NCBI GenBank assembly: GCA_014763515.1
Contig: JACXVH010000078.1
Location: 1-7,382, forward strand
Source: Flavobacteriaceae bacterium
GTDB taxonomy: Bacteria; Bacteroidota; Bacteroidia; Flavobacteriales; Flavobacteriaceae
DNA: 7,382 nt
Direction: 5' to 3'
Positions 1 to 5,321 of this stretch are shown piece by piece. Position 1 is the stretch's first letter. Every line of letters starts with the position of its first letter. The notes under the pieces are model-generated. The model saw only the letters and a list, made by a program, of their open reading frames with translations. It was not told the DNA's origin and did no database searches. The translations under genes were made by a program, and so were the position numbers.

Positions 1-66
1 ATTTATATGATAAATATTGAAACAGAATCAGGAAAAATAGGAGTTAGTAAATTGGTTAAGAAATAA
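1..66 (+). CDS. C-terminal end of a probable T9SS-secreted protein (partial)
   Basis: Only the last 21 codons and the TAA stop are in the window; the gene begins upstream. The visible tail reads IYMINIETESGKIGVSKLVK followed by a final K. This has the pattern of a type A T9SS sorting domain (Por secretion tail family): an aromatic 'IY' strand start, alternating hydrophobic residues, a turn containing 'ESG', and a terminal 'K-hydrophobic-V-K-K'. Proteins with this tail are carried across the outer membrane by the type IX system, and the tail is removed during surface attachment or release. The function of the mature protein cannot be judged because its body is outside the window. A second short reading frame overlaps the stop codon. 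The assignment rests on about 20 residues of pattern resemblance, so confidence is moderate. Confidence 0.6.
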   Translation: MYMINIETESGKIGVSKLVKK

Positions 67-152
67 TGAGAAAAATAAATTTTTATAAACTCGAGGTTAC
101 TTTATTTATTTTATATCTATTGCTTTTCTCTATCGGGTTGTTAGTTTTTTAA
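66..152 (+). CDS. possible 28-residue single-span membrane peptide
   Basis: A short frame starts at an ATG whose A is the last base of the upstream TAA stop, an arrangement typical of translational coupling. The 28 residues begin with a basic stretch (MRKINFYK), followed by an acidic residue and a hydrophobic run from about residue 12 to the end (LFILYLLLFSIGLLVF), enough for one membrane helix with the N-terminus inside. The frame ends just before a strong terminator hairpin, so it would be the last frame of the upstream transcript. I recognise no family. T-rich spacer DNA easily yields hydrophobic frames by chance, so a random open frame is a real alternative. The exact stop/start overlap and the position before the terminator are the only support. 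Confidence 0.35.
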   Translation: MRKINFYKLEVTLFILYLLLFSIGLLVF

Positions 153-153
153 T

Positions 154-195
154 AAAAAAAGCCTGTCAGGAAAATTTCTGACAGGCTTTACTTTT
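154..195. terminator. bidirectional intrinsic terminator between convergent genes
   Basis: A perfect 12-bp stem is formed by AAAGCCTGTCAG (158-169) and CTGACAGGCTTT (178-189) around an 8-base loop. Read on the minus strand, the stem is followed by an unbroken T run (from 160 down to 154), so it is a strong terminator for rpe. Read on the plus strand it is followed by ACTTTTTG, a weaker but acceptable tail for the upstream plus-strand genes. The site lies exactly between the two convergent units. Confidence 0.9.
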
Positions 196-215
196 TGATT
201 TGAGTATAAAATATA

Positions 216-905
216 TTACTTCGTAATCTGTTTCAGATCGGCAATAGTTGCAATCGGATCTTGAGCGCCAAAAACGTAACTTCCTGCAACTAAAACATCA
301 GCGCCAGCATCAGCTAATTGTTTGGCATTTTTGTTTGTGACGCCACCGTCAATTTCAATTAGTGTAGCAGCATTTTTTCTATTGATTAAAGCTTTCAGCT
401 TTTCTACTTTCGAATACGTATTTTCGATAAATGATTGTCCACCAAAACCTGGATTTACACTCATAATGCAAACCAAATCAATATCCTGAATCACATCTTC
501 TAATAAATCTACATTTGTATGAGGATTCAAAGCAACTCCAGCTTTCATGCCTTCCGCTTTAATAGCTTGAAGTGTTCGGTGTAAATGCGTACAAGCTTCA
601 TAATGAACCGTTAATACATCAGCTCCTAATTTTTTAAATGTTGAAATATATCGGTCAGGGTCAACAATCATTAAGTGAACATCAATTGTTTTTTTTGCGT
701 GTTTGTTGATAGCGTCTAAAACCGGCATTCCAAAAGAGATATTGGGTACAAAGACACCATCCATAATATCAATGTGAAACCAATCCGCCTCACTTGTATT
801 AATCATTTCAATATCGCGTTGTAAGTTTGCAAAATCAGCAGCAAGTAAACTTGTAAAGTGTGTGTTGTTGTGTGCAAATGTACAATATTTAAAACATTTC
901 AACAT
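216..905 (-). CDS. rpe: ribulose-phosphate 3-epimerase with an abnormal N-terminus
   Basis: Interconverts D-ribulose 5-phosphate and D-xylulose 5-phosphate in the cytosolic pentose phosphate pathway. In the 229-residue reading the metal and acid/base residues of this TIM-barrel family are visible: H44 and D46 (WFHIDIMDG), H77 (IDVHLMI) and D186 (IEIDGGV). Phosphate-binding loops are at 148-157 (MSVNPGFGGQ) and 206-212 (VAGSYVF). The barrel from LLAADF (20-25) onward is intact. The start is the problem. Homologues are usually about 217 residues and open with a short peptide leading into an APS(V/I)LAADF strand. Here that stretch reads HFTSLLAADF after 15 unrelated residues. The only usable start codons are ATG at 903-905 or the adjoining TTG, both upstream of or within a promoter-like element, and the next Met (residue 34) would remove the first barrel strand. 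A small deletion or sequence error at the 5' end is possible. A terminator follows the stop. Confidence 0.9.
   Translation of the reverse strand: MLKCFKYCTFAHNNTHFTSLLAADFANLQRDIEMINTSEADWFHIDIMDGVFVPNISFGMPVLDAINKHAKKTIDVHLMIVDPDRYISTFKKLGADVLTVHYEACTHLHRTLQAIKAEGMKAGVALNPHTNVDLLEDVIQDIDLVCIMSVNPGFGGQSFIENTYSKVEKLKALINRKNAATLIEIDGGVTNKNAKQLADAGADVLVAGSYVFGAQDPIATIADLKQITK
875..902 (-). promoter_or_regulatory. probable rpe promoter overlapping the assigned start of the gene
   Basis: On the minus strand, TACATTTG (875-882) matches the Bacteroidota -7 consensus TAnnTTTG exactly. TTG (900-902) lies 17 bases upstream as a -33 element. Transcription would begin near 868-870, downstream of the only ATG available for rpe. 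The transcribed leader would then read CACACAACAACACAC, a C/A-rich type also seen ahead of pnp. Either this match is fortuitous or the rpe start region has been altered. Confidence 0.5.
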
Positions 906-968
906 TCAAAATTCCAAGTTGAATATTCAAAATTTTTTGTATTCAACAAGAAACAACGAATAACGAAT
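904..968. repeat. AT-rich spacer with short direct repeats and palindromes
   Basis: ATTCAAAATT occurs at 904-913 and again at 925-934, a 21-base step. TTGAATATTCAA (919-930) is a perfect 12-base palindrome. GTTGAATA (918-925) pairs with TATTCAAC (940-947). AACGAAT is repeated in tandem at 955-961 and 962-968. The stretch lies between the rpoD terminators and rpe. It resembles the low-complexity repeated spacer DNA common in flavobacterial genomes. No function can be assigned. Confidence 0.55.
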
Positions 969-984
969 CTAGAATTTTGATCTA

Positions 985-1021
985 TTTTTAAAAACAAAAC
1001 CTCGGTAATCAGCCGAGGTTT
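985..1021 (-). terminator. second intrinsic terminator downstream of rpoD
   Basis: A perfect 9-bp stem AAACCTCGG (997-1005) / CCGAGGTTT (1013-1021) encloses a 7-base loop. On the minus strand it is followed by TGTTTTTAAAAA, giving a T-rich tail. It lies about 110 bases past the rpoD stop and acts as a back-up to the hairpin at 1042-1059. Confidence 0.8.
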
Positions 1022-1032
1022 CAATCATCAAT

Positions 1033-1059
1033 CAAAAAACGAACAGTTATTAAACTGTT
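1033..1059 (-). terminator. first intrinsic terminator downstream of rpoD
   Basis: On the minus strand AACAGTT (1053-1059) pairs with AACTGTT (1042-1048) across a 4-base loop. The stem is followed by CGTTTTTT (1040 down to 1034). It is weaker and more AT-rich than the next hairpin, and the two appear to work in tandem. Confidence 0.6.
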
Positions 1060-1070
1060 GTTGCTTTCAA

Positions 1071-1123
1071 GTTTCAAGTTTAAGAATTCAAGTTATTATA
1101 ACATGAAACTTTAAACCTGAAAC
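1071..1123. repeat. imperfect inverted repeat of the GTTTCAAGTTTAA type
   Basis: GTTTCAAGTTTAA (1071-1083) and TTAAACCTGAAAC (1111-1123) are inverted copies differing at one of 13 positions. Between them lie GAATTC and TTATTATAA palindromic words. Within the left part, the word TTTCAAG is repeated in tandem from 1065. The element lies immediately behind the rpoD stop. It resembles GTTTCAAGTTT-type spacer words that recur in Flavobacterium genomes, but a genome-wide count would be needed to call it a dispersed repeat. Confidence 0.5.
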
Positions 1124-1130
1124 AAATATA

Positions 1131-1994
1131 TTATCCTAAATATGTTTTTAAAATTTTACTTCTAGAAGTATGTTTTAATCTACGAATTGCTTTTTCTTTA
1201 ATTTGGCGAACACGTTCACGCGTTAAATCGAAAGTTTCTCCTATTTCTTCAAGAGTCATTGGATGTTGATCGCCTAATCCAAAATATAAACGAACTACAT
1301 CAGCTTCTCTTGGAGTTAATGTTTCTAAAGCCCTTTCAATTTCCGTTTGTAATGATTCATGAATTAACTCTCTGTCAGGATTTGGAGATTCGCCTGAACG
1401 TAATACATCGTACAAGTTAGAATCTTCACCTTCTACTAAAGGAGCATCCATCGATAAATGACGACCAGAATTCTTCATTGACTCTTTTACATCATTTACA
1501 GTCATATCAAGTTCTTTTGCAATTTCTTCAGCCGAAGGAGCACGCTCGCTAGATTGCTCTAACAACGCATACATTTTGTTAATTTTGTTGATAGAACCAA
1601 TTTTGTTTAATGGTAAACGTACAATTCTTGATTGTTCAGCTAGTGCTTGTAAGATAGATTGACGAATCCACCATACAGCATAAGAAATAAATTTAAATCC
1701 ACGAGTTTCATCAAAACGTTGAGCCGCTTTAATTAAACCTAAGTTTCCTTCATTAATTAAATCGGGTAATGTAAGTCCTTGATTTTGATATTGTTTTGCA
1801 ACTGATACTACGAAACGTAAATTAGCTTTAGTTAATTTTTCTAAAGCTCGTTGATCTCCAGCTTTAATTCTTTGTGCCAGTTCTACTTCTTCGTCAGCAG
1901 TAATAAGGTCAACTTTTCCAATTTCTTGTAGGTATTTGTCTAAAGAAGCAGTTTCACGATTAGTTACCTGCTTGGTAATTTTGAGCTGTCTCAT
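1131..1994 (-). CDS. rpoD: primary RNA polymerase sigma factor, Bacteroidota type
   Basis: Directs RNA polymerase core enzyme to housekeeping promoters. The 287-residue protein is full length for the Bacteroidota primary sigma factor, which lacks region 1.1 and the long non-conserved insert of E. coli RpoD. Region 1.2 covers about residues 15-50 and region 2 about 51-121. Within region 2, the -10 recognition and melting helix holds FISYAVWWIRQSI (102-114). Region 3 spans about 130-207. Region 4 is about 215-280, with the helix-turn-helix LEEIGETFDLTRERVRQIKE at 248-267. The start MRQLKIT is typical of the group. There is no Shine-Dalgarno sequence, as usual in this phylum; an A-rich stretch precedes the ATG. 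It is separated from pnp by a strong terminator, so it should have its own promoter in the roughly 75-base spacer, where I find no clear TAnnTTTG match. Two terminators follow. Confidence 0.97.
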   Translation of the reverse strand: MRQLKITKQVTNRETASLDKYLQEIGKVDLITADEEVELAQRIKAGDQRALEKLTKANLRFVVSVAKQYQNQGLTLPDLINEGNLGLIKAAQRFDETRGFKFISYAVWWIRQSILQALAEQSRIVRLPLNKIGSINKINKMYALLEQSSERAPSAEEIAKELDMTVNDVKESMKNSGRHLSMDAPLVEGEDSNLYDVLRSGESPNPDRELIHESLQTEIERALETLTPREADVVRLYFGLGDQHPMTLEEIGETFDLTRERVRQIKEKAIRRLKHTSRSKILKTYLG

Positions 1995-2069
1995 GTATAT
2001 TTTAAACTAAATTGATTTATACTTTCATTGTTATACGTAACTAATTATAAAAAAGTTACAAAAAGATAA

Positions 2070-2104
2070 TAAAAAAAAACAGCTTATCTTAAAATAAGCT
2101 GTTT
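2070..2104 (-). terminator. intrinsic terminator of pnp
   Basis: A perfect 11-bp stem AAACAGCTTAT (2077-2087) / ATAAGCTGTTT (2094-2104) has a 6-base loop. On the minus strand it runs into nine consecutive T (2079-2071). It starts about 23 bases past the pnp stop. Confidence 0.92.
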
Positions 2105-2127
2105 TTGTATAGAATTAATTAACTTAA

Positions 2128-4299
2128 TTAACCTTGTGGTTTTTGATTATTATCTTGAGGTTTCTTTTCTTCTCTCGGCGGACGAGGCAATAATTGTTTT
2201 CTTGAAACTTTTTCTTTTCTTGTTTTAGGGTCAACTCCTAAATATTTAATCATGAAAACATCACCTAAATTAACCACATCACTTGGTTTTTCTGTTCTTT
2301 CCCAAGCTAATTCTGAAACGTGTAATAAAACTTCTTGACCTGGAGCTCTTGTGTATTCAACAACAGCGCCAAAATCTAACATTTTAATCACCTTTACTTC
2401 GTATGCTTCGCCAACTTCAGGTTTGAAAATCATAGCTTCGATTTTTGCTAAAACTGCATCAATTCCTGCTTGATTTGTTCCTAAAATTTCTACAATTCCC
2501 TTATCTCCATCTTCATTAAGCACAATTGTAGTTTCTGTGTTTTTTTGTAACTCCTGAATGTTTTTCCCACCAGGACCAATAAATGCTCCAATCATACTCG
2601 CAGGTATCGAACTCATTACGATTTTTGGTGCTTTTGGTTTTACAGTTTCTCTAGGTTGTGCAAGTGTATCGGTTAATTTACCTAAAATATGCATACGTCC
2701 ATCACGAGCTTGAGCTAATGCCTGTTCCATGATGTCGTAACGTAATCCTTCAATTTTGATATCCATCTGACATGCAGTAATACCGTCAGCAGTACCTGTT
2801 ACTTTAAAGTCCATATCTCCTAAGTGATCTTCGTCACCTAAAATATCTGATAATACAGCAAATTTATCACCATCTGTAATTAATCCCATAGCAATACCAG
2901 AAACAGGTTTTATCATTTGAACTCCAGCGTCCATTAAAGCTAATGTTCCTGAACAAACTGTAGCCATTGATGAAGAACCATTTGATTCTAATACTTCTGA
3001 AACTACACGAATCGTATAAGGGCAATCAGCAGGAATCATATTTTTTAAAGCGCGTTGCGCTAAGTTTCCGTGTCCCACTTCTCTTCTTGAAGTTCCTCTT
3101 AATGGTTTTGCTTCACCTGTTGAGAATGGAGGAAAATTATAATGTAAATAGAATTTTTCTTCACCTTGTTCAGATGGTAAATCAATTACGTTAACTTCTC
3201 TTGAAGTACCTAATGTTACTGTAGCTAAAGCTTGAGTTTCCCCACGTGTAAATATTGCTGAACCGTGGGCAGAAGGCAAATAATCAACTTCACACCAAAT
3301 TGGACGAATTTCAGTTGTTTTTCTACCATCTAAACGAATTCCTTTTTCAAGAATTACATTACGAACAGCTTCTTTTTGTACTTTATAGTTGTATTTTGAA
3401 ACAAGTTCTGCTAAATTTTCGTTTTCAGCATATTCTTCTTCAGTATACAAAGCTTTTACTTCTTCTTTTACTTCTGCAAATTTCTCTCCTCTTTCTTGTT
3501 TAGAAGAAGCTTCTTGAGCAATTGCATAATATTTATCGTAAGCTGCAGCTTTTACTTTTGCTTTTACAGTTTCGTCTTCTAATTCGCCTTCATATTCGCG
3601 ATAAGCTGGTGAACCTAAAGCGGCTCTTAATTTTTCTTGAGCTATAATTTGTACTTTAATTGCTTCGTGAGCAAATTTAATCGCTTCTACCATTTCGGCT
3701 TCAGAGATTTCTTTCATTTCTCCTTCAACCATACAAACAGAGTCTTTAGAAGCACCAATCATCATGTCTAAATCTGATTGTTCTAATTGTTCGCGGTTAG
3801 GGTTGATAATTAATTTACCATCAACTCTACCAACTCTTACTTCTGAAATAAGGTTGTAGAAAGGAATGTCAGAAACGGCTAATGCAGCAGATGCAGCTAA
3901 ACCTGCTAATGCATCAGGCATTACATTTTCGTCATGAGACATTAATTGAATCATAACTTGTGTTTCTGCGTGATAATCATCTGGGAAAAGTGGACGTAAA
4001 ACTCGGTCTACTAAACGCATAGTTAAAACTTCTTGATCGCTAGGACGCGCTTCTCTTTTGAAAAAGCCTCCTGGAAAACGACCAGCAGCAGCAAATTTTT
4101 CTCTATAATCTACTGTTAACGGTAGGAAGTCTACTCCTGGATTGGCTGTACGGGCTGATACTGCAGTTGCTAATAACATCGCGTCGCCCATACGAACCAC
4201 GACAGAACCGTCTGCTTGTTTGGCTAATTTACCTGTTTCGATTGAGATAGTTCTTCCATCTCCTAAATCGATAATTTCTTGGGTTACTTTAGGAATCAT
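2128..4299 (-). CDS. pnp: polyribonucleotide nucleotidyltransferase (PNPase)
   Basis: A 3'-to-5' phosphorolytic exoribonuclease that degrades mRNA in the cytosol, releasing nucleoside diphosphates; it can also add 3' tails. The 723 residues show the full PNPase layout. The first RNase PH-like domain (about 1-150) has FFKREARPSDQE at 79-90. An all-helical linker follows (about 240-315). The second RNase PH-like domain (about 320-550) has the phosphate-binding SNGSSSM run at 439-445 and the catalytic GDEDHLGDMDF at 488-498; D489 and D495 correspond to the E. coli catalytic aspartates. A KH domain carries the GxxG loop IGPGGKN (574-580), and an S1 domain spans about 628-703. A short charged, Pro- and Gln-rich tail ends the protein. 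It follows rpsO, the same order as the E. coli rpsO-pnp operon, but a terminator lies between the genes here. The leader is C/A-rich. Confidence 0.98.
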   Translation of the reverse strand: MIPKVTQEIIDLGDGRTISIETGKLAKQADGSVVVRMGDAMLLATAVSARTANPGVDFLPLTVDYREKFAAAGRFPGGFFKREARPSDQEVLTMRLVDRVLRPLFPDDYHAETQVMIQLMSHDENVMPDALAGLAASAALAVSDIPFYNLISEVRVGRVDGKLIINPNREQLEQSDLDMMIGASKDSVCMVEGEMKEISEAEMVEAIKFAHEAIKVQIIAQEKLRAALGSPAYREYEGELEDETVKAKVKAAAYDKYYAIAQEASSKQERGEKFAEVKEEVKALYTEEEYAENENLAELVSKYNYKVQKEAVRNVILEKGIRLDGRKTTEIRPIWCEVDYLPSAHGSAIFTRGETQALATVTLGTSREVNVIDLPSEQGEEKFYLHYNFPPFSTGEAKPLRGTSRREVGHGNLAQRALKNMIPADCPYTIRVVSEVLESNGSSSMATVCSGTLALMDAGVQMIKPVSGIAMGLITDGDKFAVLSDILGDEDHLGDMDFKVTGTADGITACQMDIKIEGLRYDIMEQALAQARDGRMHILGKLTDTLAQPRETVKPKAPKIVMSSIPASMIGAFIGPGGKNIQELQKNTETTIVLNEDGDKGIVEILGTNQAGIDAVLAKIEAMIFKPEVGEAYEVKVIKMLDFGAVVEYTRAPGQEVLLHVSELAWERTEKPSDVVNLGDVFMIKYLGVDPKTRKEKVSRKQLLPRPPREEKKPQDNNQKPQG

Positions 4300-4329
4300 A
4301 AATTTGAATTCTTAATTAAACAAAGGGTA

Positions 4330-4361
4330 GTTGTGTTGTTGCGTGTTGTTGTTAGTTGTTT
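4330..4361 (-). promoter_or_regulatory. CAA-rich, G-poor leader of pnp
   Basis: On the minus strand this stretch is built of CAA, AAC and ACA words with a single G, lying 31-62 bases ahead of the pnp ATG. Such a leader should stay unstructured in RNA. CAA-rich leaders are known to favour ribosome loading when no Shine-Dalgarno sequence exists, but that role is an inference here. Confidence 0.4.
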
Positions 4362-4378
4362 GAAACCCAATGAAAAAC

Positions 4379-4410
4379 CAAACTTTTTTCTGTCTTTTAT
4401 TGTAAACAAA
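4379..4410 (-). promoter_or_regulatory. candidate pnp promoter
   Basis: On the minus strand TTTG (4407-4410) is followed after 20 bases by AAAGTTTG (4379-4386), a 7-of-8 match to TAnnTTTG. The -33 element falls inside the T tail of the rpsO terminator. Transcription would start near 4372, giving a leader of about 70 bases. Without it, pnp would depend on read-through from rpsO. Confidence 0.4.
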
Positions 4411-4430
4411 AAGGGGCACAAAGCCCCTTT
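4402..4430 (-). terminator. intrinsic terminator of rpsO
   Basis: The GC-rich stem AAAGGGGC (4410-4417) / GCCCCTTT (4423-4430) has a 5-base loop. On the minus strand it is followed by TTTTTGTTT. The stem begins 7 bases after the rpsO stop. It should greatly reduce, though perhaps not abolish, read-through into pnp. Confidence 0.88.
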
Positions 4431-4436
4431 AGTTGA

Positions 4437-4706
4437 TTATTTTCTAATACCTAATTCTTTAATGATCTCACGATATCTGTTGATATCCTTATTTTTTAAG
4501 TAGTCTAAAAGACTTTTTCTTTTACCTACTAATTTTACTAACGAACGCTCAGTGTTATAATCATGACGATTTTGTTTTAAGTGTTGCGTTAAGTGGTTAA
4601 TTCTGAAAGTAAATAATGCAATTTGTCCTTCAGCAGAACCTGTGTTTTCAGCTTTTCCTCCGTGTTTTGCGAAGATTTCAGCTTTAGTTTCTTTAGTTAA
4701 ATACAT
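4437..4706 (-). CDS. rpsO: 30S ribosomal protein S15
   Basis: Binds 16S rRNA early in assembly of the central domain of the small ribosomal subunit. The 89 residues are the standard length. The family signature is visible: NTGSAEGQIALFTFRINHLT (21-40), the HD pair with the following basic helix (HDYNTERSLVKLVGKRKSLL, 48-67), LDYLK (67-71), and the closing RYREIIKELGIRK (77-89). The ATG at 4706 is the only sensible start and has an A-rich stretch before it. A consensus promoter lies about 55-85 bases upstream, and a small hairpin lies in the leader. In several bacterial groups S15 represses its own mRNA through a leader structure. Whether this hairpin does so is not known. A strong terminator follows. 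Confidence 0.98.
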   Translation of the reverse strand: MYLTKETKAEIFAKHGGKAENTGSAEGQIALFTFRINHLTQHLKQNRHDYNTERSLVKLVGKRKSLLDYLKNKDINRYREIIKELGIRK

Positions 4707-4736
4707 GCCAATATTTTTTAATAATTTTTATGTAGA

Positions 4737-4751
4737 TTGAGATTTTCTCAA
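4737..4751 (-). promoter_or_regulatory. small hairpin in the rpsO leader
   Basis: On the minus strand TTGAGA and TCTCAA form a perfect 6-bp stem with a 3-base AAA loop. It lies just downstream of the predicted transcription start and about 30 bases before the ATG. It could stabilise the 5' end or be part of an S15-binding leader. The stem is short and has no T tail, so it is not a terminator. Confidence 0.4.
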
Positions 4752-4759
4752 CTTGGGTG

Positions 4760-4790
4760 CAAAGATAGTTTTATTTTTCTATTATACAAA
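4760..4790 (-). promoter_or_regulatory. consensus Bacteroidota promoter of rpsO
   Basis: On the minus strand TTTG (4787-4790), a 19-base spacer, and TATCTTTG (4760-4767) match the -33 / -7 consensus TTTG-N19-TAnnTTTG perfectly. Transcription should start near 4753-4755, giving a leader of about 48 bases. The promoter begins only 7 bases past the stop of the upstream GAF gene, and no terminator separates them, so some read-through into rpsO is possible. Confidence 0.85.
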
Positions 4791-4797
4791 CTAGTTT

Positions 4798-5250
4798 CTA
4801 AAATAACTTCGCAACTTCTTCATTTACAAACTCTAAAAAGCGTTCGTCTGCTTCAGTGAATGGGTCGATTTCATGAGAATCTATATCGATTTGACCAATA
4901 TTTTTGCCATTTACGAACAAAGGAATCACAATTTCTGATTTTACTGTAAAACTACATGCTATGTAATTATCTTGTGCTTTTACATCGGGAACTACAAAAT
5001 TTTGGTTCGATTCAGCGACTTGTCCGCAAATTCCTTTTCCAAATGGAATTACTGTATGATCGGTTTCTGCTCCAACATATGGACCTAAATGTAATGTTTT
5101 AGTCTCGTGATTTGCAAAATAGAAACCAACCCAGTTGTAATAACTAATTTCTTTGTTTAATAATTTACAAATTTCTAGTAGTTTTTCATCTCTTTCCAAG
5201 TTTGATGAAACTATTGATTGTATTTCTGGTTTTAAATTTTCGAAGCTCAT
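4798..5250 (-). CDS. GAF-domain protein, probable free methionine-(R)-sulfoxide reductase
   Basis: Expected to reduce free L-methionine-(R)-sulfoxide in the cytosol as part of oxidative damage repair. From the ATG at 5250 the protein has 150 residues and is a single GAF domain. It shows the fRMsr (YebR/MsrC-like) motifs YNWVGFY (38-44), LGPYVG (55-60), GKGICG (71-76), IACS (97-100), SEIVIPL (105-111) and IGQIDIDS (118-125). C75 and C99 match two of the active-site cysteines of the family, C99 in the position of the catalytic one. A further C28 lies in the N-terminal helix. An in-frame ATG 33 bases upstream (5283) is less likely: it would add a Lys/Tyr-rich peptide before the conserved MSFENLKPEI start and would include the predicted -7 element at 5264-5271. 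The gene is divergent from xrtF. Confidence 0.88.
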   Translation of the reverse strand: MSFENLKPEIQSIVSSNLERDEKLLEICKLLNKEISYYNWVGFYFANHETKTLHLGPYVGAETDHTVIPFGKGICGQVAESNQNFVVPDVKAQDNYIACSFTVKSEIVIPLFVNGKNIGQIDIDSHEIDPFTEADERFLEFVNEEVAKLF

Positions 5251-5263
5251 GTTCTTTTTTTTA

Positions 5264-5271
5264 CAAAAATA
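5264..5271 (-). promoter_or_regulatory. possible -7 element of the GAF gene
   Basis: On the minus strand TATTTTTG matches TAnnTTTG. It lies 14 bases ahead of the chosen ATG, which implies a very short leader. I see no good TTG or TTTG at the right distance upstream, so this is weak. Confidence 0.3.
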
Positions 5272-5277
5272 TTTATA

Positions 5278-5305
5278 TTGCAATAATGTTAATTATATAT
5301 TTTTG
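5278..5305 (+). promoter_or_regulatory. probable xrtF promoter
   Basis: TTG (5278-5280), a 17-base spacer and TATTTTTG (5298-5305) fit the Bacteroidota pattern. The TTG start codon of xrtF at 5322 lies 17 bases downstream, so the leader would be only about 10 bases. The -33 element is part of the palindrome TATTGCAATA (5276-5285). Confidence 0.5.
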
Positions 5306-5321
5306 TTAAAAATTCTCTCTT

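Noticed and set aside
1995..2069. Possible rpoD promoter in the spacer after the pnp terminator
   Set aside because: Only imperfect -7 words (such as TAACTTTT) are present, with no TTG at a suitable distance, so no site is called.
2967..3194. 75-codon plus-strand open frame opposite pnp
   Set aside because: It is wholly antisense to the conserved second RNase PH domain of pnp, and its Leu-rich translation resembles no family.
3255..3503. 82-codon plus-strand open frame opposite pnp
   Set aside because: It is antisense to the pnp linker region. The Leu/Phe/Gln-rich product simply mirrors Glu/Lys-rich helices on the other strand.
4279..4503. 74-codon plus-strand open frame across the pnp-rpsO spacer
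   Set aside because: It runs through the rpsO terminator hairpin and into rpsO antisense; there is no promoter or recognisable protein.
5251..5283. Longer N-terminus for the GAF protein from an ATG at 5281-5283
   Set aside because: The extra 11 residues (MQYKYFCKKKN) precede the conserved family start and would read through the -7 promoter element.
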